Shown in pieces: positions 6,096-9,544 of a stretch of 9,544 nucleotides of DNA. Source of the DNA: an uncultured Gemmatimonadota bacterium (GTDB lineage Bacteria; Gemmatimonadota; Gemmatimonadetes; Gemmatimonadales; Gemmatimonadaceae); contig CAMLHT010000139.1 of the NCBI GenBank assembly GCA_946479895.1, forward strand, positions 1 through 9,544, given 5' to 3'. Numbering within the stretch: position 1 is the stretch's first letter; every line of letters begins with the position of its first letter. Both the position numbers and the translations under genes were made by a program. Below the pieces are notes generated by a model. That model did no database searches, had not been told where the DNA came from, and was given only the letters and a program-made list of their open reading frames with translations.

Positions 6096-7379
6096 TCAGG
6101 CGGCGCACGCCAGCGGGCGCGAGGCCGTGATTGCCGTACCGGTGGAGCGGGCGAGCAAGGCACCCAGCGTGACGCCGACAAGCCACGCGAGCCACTCGAA
6201 CCAGTGAACCATCGGCAGGTGGAACCAGGCCGGAATCGCGACGAAGGCGAGGGCAGGGAGGATGGCGGCGAGCAGGGCGACAGCCTTCGTCGTTCCATGC
6301 TCGCTCCGCAACGCCCGCGAGGCCCAGTATCCGATGGGAAGCACGAGGCAGGTGATCCAGAGCGCCGTGAATGGATGCAGCAGTGCGCCCAGCATGAAGC
6401 GCTGTGGAAGGAAGAAGCTCCAGCCCAGGTTGGGACTGAGCGCCAGCGCTCCATCCACGGATCCGGTACGCCGCTGCACCTGAAGGCGGAGATGGCCGTC
6501 GCTGATGCCGCCAGTGATTCTCAGCGAGTCGGGACCAGGGGGCGACAGGACCTCCGGAATCGCGAGAATGGGACCATGCAGTCCGAGCATGGAGGCGCGT
6601 GTTCCCATGGCGAAGGTGATGTCATCGCCCCGTCGTCGAAAGGCGAAGAGCTCCTTTTCGGTATCCGCGTCGTCCACCAACGCGATCTTGCCGGTGGTCG
6701 TGTCCCGGACGCTCGGGACCACGGCCCAGACGCTCATGCCGGCCCCGCGCATCGCGAGATCTCGCAACTCCGGCCAGTCCCGTACGGGACCGAAGACGAT
6801 GGGAACATCGCCCAGGCTGGCGTGCAGGACGCGTGGCTCGCGGATCGGCGAGCCGGGAGCGAGGTCAGATGGCGTAATCCAGTGCGCCCACCAGAGGGAT
6901 TGCGGAAGTGAAGGCGTCAGCGCCCAGGCGGTGGCGGCAGTGCCCGCAAGCCAGAGTGCGGACCAGAGGATCGCCAGCGCCGCGGCCCGTGCCGGCCGGG
7001 GTCGAAGAAGGCGAGCGCGCGCCCGCCCGAGCGAATAGCCGAGCGCACCTCCGATGAAGTTGGTGAGGAGATCGGAGAGGCTGGCATCGCGTCCCGTCAC
7101 GACGGAGAACTGGAGCAATTCAACGGCGAGAGTCGTCATCGCAACCGCCACGAGCGCAGAGCGGGGCCGCGCGCGGGCGAGAGCGAGACCGAGTCCCAGG
7201 GGGACGAAGAGCAGCACGTTGGCGAGCGCGTCGGCGCCCCAGCCAGGCCCACAGGCGATGCACCAGGGCGAGTCGCCGCCACTTCCACCGCTGGCGGAGG
7301 AGGTGAGCGTGAGGAGCGCGATGACGAGCCATCCAAGACCGGCGAGAGCGCGGCCCAGGTGTTGGTCTGTGTTCTGCAT
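6096..7379 (-). CDS. VanZ-like membrane protein with a central lectin-like (LamG-type) domain
   Basis: A 427-residue predicted inner-membrane protein. A first hydrophobic helix (about 11-29) is followed by a Cys40-Ile-Ala-Cys43 pair and a VanZ core: NVLLFVPLGLGLALA (54-68), Glu87/Gln90 in the next helix, Arg97-Asp98, Asp103 and Asn107 in DLLTNFIGGALG (103-114). A helix at about 131-154 leads into a soluble stretch (about 165-325) rich in beta-strand patterns (FGPVRDWPELRDLAMRGAGM, then IALVDDADTEKELFAF), which looks like a concanavalin/LamG fold. Three helices follow (about 336-355, 366-388, 396-410). The role of VanZ in glycan loci is unclear; an extracytoplasmic glycan-binding domain is my inference. 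ATG 7379 begins where a hydrophobic N-terminus makes sense, but no Shine-Dalgarno precedes it, so the start is uncertain. It probably heads the rfbF operon. Confidence 0.72.
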   Translation of the reverse strand: MQNTDQHLGRALAGLGWLVIALLTLTSSASGGSGGDSPWCIACGPGWGADALANVLLFVPLGLGLALARARPRSALVAVAMTTLAVELLQFSVVTGRDASLSDLLTNFIGGALGYSLGRARARLLRPRPARAAALAILWSALWLAGTAATAWALTPSLPQSLWWAHWITPSDLAPGSPIREPRVLHASLGDVPIVFGPVRDWPELRDLAMRGAGMSVWAVVPSVRDTTTGKIALVDDADTEKELFAFRRRGDDITFAMGTRASMLGLHGPILAIPEVLSPPGPDSLRITGGISDGHLRLQVQRRTGSVDGALALSPNLGWSFFLPQRFMLGALLHPFTALWITCLVLPIGYWASRALRSEHGTTKAVALLAAILPALAFVAIPAWFHLPMVHWFEWLAWLVGVTLGALLARSTGTAITASRPLACAA

Positions 7380-7405
7380 GAGGGGAAGGAGAGGATCGGA
7401 TGTGG

Positions 7406-7429
7406 GGTGCGATGCGCAGCATCTGCACC
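7406..7429. repeat. Inverted repeat in the divergent promoter region
   Basis: GGTGC-GATGC (7406-7415), a GCA centre, then GCATC-T-GCACC (7419-7429) gives ten complementary pairs with one extra T. It lies in the 138-bp divergent gap 7380-7517 between the VanZ-like gene and the glycosyltransferase, where promoters for both directions are expected. It is a plausible operator for a dimeric regulator or a 5' leader hairpin. A TTGCAC at 7444 resembles a -35 box but lacks a -10 partner. Confidence 0.4.
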
Positions 7430-7517
7430 GCCGCATCCGAGTCTTGCACTCTCCGGACCGCGGGCGCCGCCAGTCGCGACGCTCCGCTTCGGGCATCCTT
7501 CCACCGGCTCCGCACAC

Positions 7518-8726
7518 ATGGATCGTTCCGCAGTCGATGCCTCACACGGGAGCAGCCGACGACCGGACATCCAGTTCGTTGGATTCGTGGGTGGGACAGG
7601 CGGCGCGTCCTCGTGCATGCGCGAGCTGGCAGCTGGGCTTCGCGCGCGCGGCTACGACACCCGAATCGTGGTCCCCTCCTGGGAGCCGACACGGGCGTAT
7701 TCCGAATCCTGTGCCGCCCTGGGCGTGCCGGTGGCGCGCACCGACTGGCTGACCTTCGATCGAGGCTGGAGGCGCAACGTCTTCGATTCCGCCAGGTGCG
7801 TGCGGGCCTTTCGTGCGCCGGTGGTGCACTATCACCTGAGCGACGACTTCATGGATCCGGCGTACATGCGCGCCATGGAGCTGCTGCGCCCGAAACCGGC
7901 AGTGGCAACCATGCACAGTCCATACGATCGTCTCCCCGCCCGGGACGGCGTAATGCGGCAGTGGTCGCGCGTCGCGACGCGTCGCTTCCGCCGCGTGATC
8001 TGTGTATCCGCCGACAGCCGGCGCCGACAGATCAGGAACGGCATTCCAGCCGAACGCACGACACTCATCTACAATGGCATCGACGTCGTACGCTTCGGGT
8101 CCGGGGATGCATCGGCAGCGCGACGGGAGCTACCGGGCCTGCCGCCGGACGCGCGGCTGATACTTTCGACGGCGCGCCTCGACGAGCAGAAGCAGCCGCT
8201 GGCGGCGGTGGCGGCGTTCGCGCGCATCGCGGCCGAGATGCCCGACGTGCACCTGGTGATGGTGGGCCGCGGGCCGCTGGAAGGGGCGACGCGGGCGGCG
8301 GCCGATGAAGCCGGGGTCGGCGAACGAGTCCACCTGGTCGGCCAGCGGAGCAACGTTCCCGACTGGCTGGCCGCGTCGTCGGCCTGGATCCTACCGACCC
8401 TTGGCGAAGGGTTCAGCATGGGCGTGATCGAGGCAATGGCGGCGGGGTGCACGATCGTGAGCACCAGGTGCGCGGGCAACGACGAAATCATGGAGGATGA
8501 GGTGAATGCACTCACGGTGCCGGTGCGCGACGTGGAGTCCCTTGCCGGCGCGCTGCGGCGTGCGCTGGGGGACGCTGCGCTGTGCGCCCGACTCGGTGCC
8601 GCCGCTCGGGCCACCGCAGCGCGCCATTCGCTGGACTCGGTGATCGACCGGCACCTCGACTGCTACGGCTTGCCGCGCCGGCGCATCGCTCCTGCCCACG
8701 TTCACGGAGTGCGCGATGTGGCGTGA
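7518..8726 (+). CDS. Family 4 (GT-B) glycosyltransferase
   Basis: A 402-residue retaining glycosyltransferase. The N-terminal acceptor half begins with FVGFVGGTGGASSCMRELA (20-38), the glycine-rich loop of GT-B enzymes. The C-terminal half opens at ILSTARLDEQKQPLAAV, where the Arg and Lys contact the donor phosphates. The donor-binding E-x7-E motif is Glu297 and Glu305 in EGFSMGVIEAMAAG, followed by STRCAGNDEIMED. It should transfer a sugar from an NDP donor to a lipid-linked or growing glycan on the cytoplasmic face. ATG 7518 is about 17 residues before the conserved fold. The frame extends upstream to GTG codons at 7407 and 7359, so the start is not certain; no Shine-Dalgarno precedes 7518. 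The 3' end overlaps the GMC oxidoreductase by 11 bp, suggesting coupled expression. Sugar specificity cannot be read from sequence. Confidence 0.87.
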   Translation: MDRSAVDASHGSSRRPDIQFVGFVGGTGGASSCMRELAAGLRARGYDTRIVVPSWEPTRAYSESCAALGVPVARTDWLTFDRGWRRNVFDSARCVRAFRAPVVHYHLSDDFMDPAYMRAMELLRPKPAVATMHSPYDRLPARDGVMRQWSRVATRRFRRVICVSADSRRRQIRNGIPAERTTLIYNGIDVVRFGSGDASAARRELPGLPPDARLILSTARLDEQKQPLAAVAAFARIAAEMPDVHLVMVGRGPLEGATRAAADEAGVGERVHLVGQRSNVPDWLAASSAWILPTLGEGFSMGVIEAMAAGCTIVSTRCAGNDEIMEDEVNALTVPVRDVESLAGALRRALGDAALCARLGAAARATAARHSLDSVIDRHLDCYGLPRRRIAPAHVHGVRDVA

Positions 8727-9544
8727 CGCGCGCCAGGTTCCGCGGGACTCGGTGGTCGAGGCCGACGTCTGCATCGTGGGAGGGGGACCGGCAGGGCTGA
8801 CGCTCGCACGGGAACTCGCCCCGCTCGGCCTCCGCATCTGCATCCTCGAGAGCGGCGGCCATGAGGAAGACGAGGCGACGCAGGAGCTGGCCGACGGGCG
8901 CTTCACGGGGGCCCATCACTTCGAGCCGCTGCGCAACGCGCGGCGACGCCAGGTTGGCGGCATGGCGAACAAGTGGGACAGCGAGCTCGGTATCCGGAAC
9001 CGGGTCGGCTTCCGCGCCGGGCCGCTCGACCCGATCGACTTCGAGAAGCGTGACTGGCTCCCCTTCAGCGGGTGGCCTTTCGGGCGAGCGGAGCTGGATC
9101 CGTACTACGAGCGCGTGCACCGCTCGTTCGAGCTCGGACCCTTCGACTACGGCGCCGAGCGCTGGGAGACCGACGGCGCCCGACGGCTGCCACTGGATCC
9201 GGCCGTGTTCGAGACCGACGTCTGGACGTTCGTGCGGCAGGAGATCTTCACGCAGGAGCTCCCGGAGGCGCTGGCTTCACGGGACAATGTCTCGATATTC
9301 CTGTGGGCGAACGTGACCGAGATAGAGAGCGATGACACCGCGTCGAACGTCACGGGAGTTCGCGTCGCCTGCCTGAGCGGGAACCGCTTCCGCGTTGCAG
9401 CGCGGGCGGTGGTGCTCGCCGCCGGCGGTATGGAAAACGCCCGGCTGCTGCTCCTCTCGGACCGCGTGCAGCGAGGTGGCCTGGGCAACGGCGAGAACCT
9501 CGTGGGGCGCTTCTTCACCGAACATCAGCCCGTGCATGGCGGTA
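8716..9544 (+). CDS. GMC-family FAD-dependent oxidoreductase, N-terminal part (runs off window)
   Basis: Frame 1 is open from ATG 8716 to the last base, 276 codons with no stop. The FAD-binding loop is VCIVGGGPAGLTLA (18-31), closing with Glu45 in CILESGG, the residue that binds the AMP ribose. RRRQVGGMANKW at about 76-87 fits the GMC flavin-attachment loop. VVLAAGGMENARLLLLS (about 232-248) and GLGNGENLVGRFFTEH (about 256-271) are strongly typical of bacterial GMC oxidoreductases found in sugar-related contexts. The C-terminal substrate domain with its catalytic His is outside the window. Family members oxidise alcohols or sugar hydroxyls to carbonyls. The start lies inside the glycosyltransferase gene and overlaps it by 11 bp. 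Sugar or polyol oxidation on the same glycan is inferred from the neighbours. Confidence 0.85.
   Translation, partial: MWRDARQVPRDSVVEADVCIVGGGPAGLTLARELAPLGLRICILESGGHEEDEATQELADGRFTGAHHFEPLRNARRRQVGGMANKWDSELGIRNRVGFRAGPLDPIDFEKRDWLPFSGWPFGRAELDPYYERVHRSFELGPFDYGAERWETDGARRLPLDPAVFETDVWTFVRQEIFTQELPEALASRDNVSIFLWANVTEIESDDTASNVTGVRVACLSGNRFRVAARAVVLAAGGMENARLLLLSDRVQRGGLGNGENLVGRFFTEHQPVHGG

Noticed and set aside
5172..6911. 579-codon open frame on the plus strand opposite rfbF and the VanZ-like gene
   Set aside because: It lies antisense to two recognisable genes, has no known motif, and its composition is the Gly/Arg/Asp/His-rich pattern produced by reading GC-rich codons on the opposite strand.
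7444..7449. TTGCAC as a -35 promoter element for the GT4
   Set aside because: There is no -10-like sequence 16-18 bases downstream; the region there is GC only.
7400..8308. 302-codon open frame overlapping the GT4 in another frame
   Set aside because: It has a good upstream AAGGAGAGG, but the translation is Arg/Ser/Ala-rich without motifs, whereas the overlapping GT4 frame has the complete family signature.
8391..9120. Minus-strand open frames opposite the GT4 end and GMC gene
   Set aside because: Shadows of two motif-bearing plus-strand genes; no conserved features of their own.

Overview
The window is GC-rich, tightly packed bacterial DNA with a strong G/C bias at third codon positions. 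It has no tRNA, rRNA, CRISPR or insertion-sequence signature. It looks like the edge of a surface-polysaccharide or glycoconjugate locus on a chromosome. The host cannot be named from sequence alone. High GC, several starts without a clear Shine-Dalgarno sequence, and a VanZ/laminin-G-like membrane protein beside sugar genes would suit an environmental phylum such as Gemmatimonadota, but this is a weak guess.

Layout. Positions 1-366 (+) are the 3' end of an FAD-dependent L-2-hydroxyglutarate oxidase (LhgO type), probably the housekeeping flank. After a 131-bp gap come two plus-strand genes: a TylF/MycF-type sugar O-methyltransferase (498-1358) and a family-2 glycosyltransferase (1367-2311). 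They converge on a minus-strand operon, and the two facing stop codons overlap in one CTAG. Read in its own direction, that operon is: a VanZ-like membrane protein with an inserted lectin-like domain (7379-6096), an RfbF-type glucose-1-phosphate cytidylyltransferase (6008-5235), an extended-SDR epimerase/dehydratase (5194-4166), an RmlC-like 3,5-epimerase (4169-3612) and a Rossmann + SAF-domain oxidoreductase of the homoserine-dehydrogenase-like/DRL-like family (3612-2308). The last three genes are joined by overlapping stop/start codons. Divergent from the operon across 138 bp are a family-4 glycosyltransferase (7518-8726) and, overlapping it by 11 bp, a GMC-type FAD oxidoreductase (8716 to the window end). 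The GMC gene has no stop in the window.

How they fit together. The cytidylyltransferase would make CDP-D-glucose. The SDR, RmlC-like and SAF proteins would then remodel the CDP-bound sugar. The methyltransferase and GMC oxidoreductase could decorate or oxidise sugar residues, and the two glycosyltransferases would build the glycan. The most interesting feature is that the CDP-sugar cassette has no recognisable 4,6-dehydratase and no RfbH-type dehydrase. It therefore does not match the classic CDP-3,6-dideoxyhexose route. Its four-gene composition resembles, from memory, the StrQ/StrP/StrX/StrU set of streptomycin-type clusters, whose proposed product keeps its C6 hydroxyl. The final nucleotide sugar is unknown.
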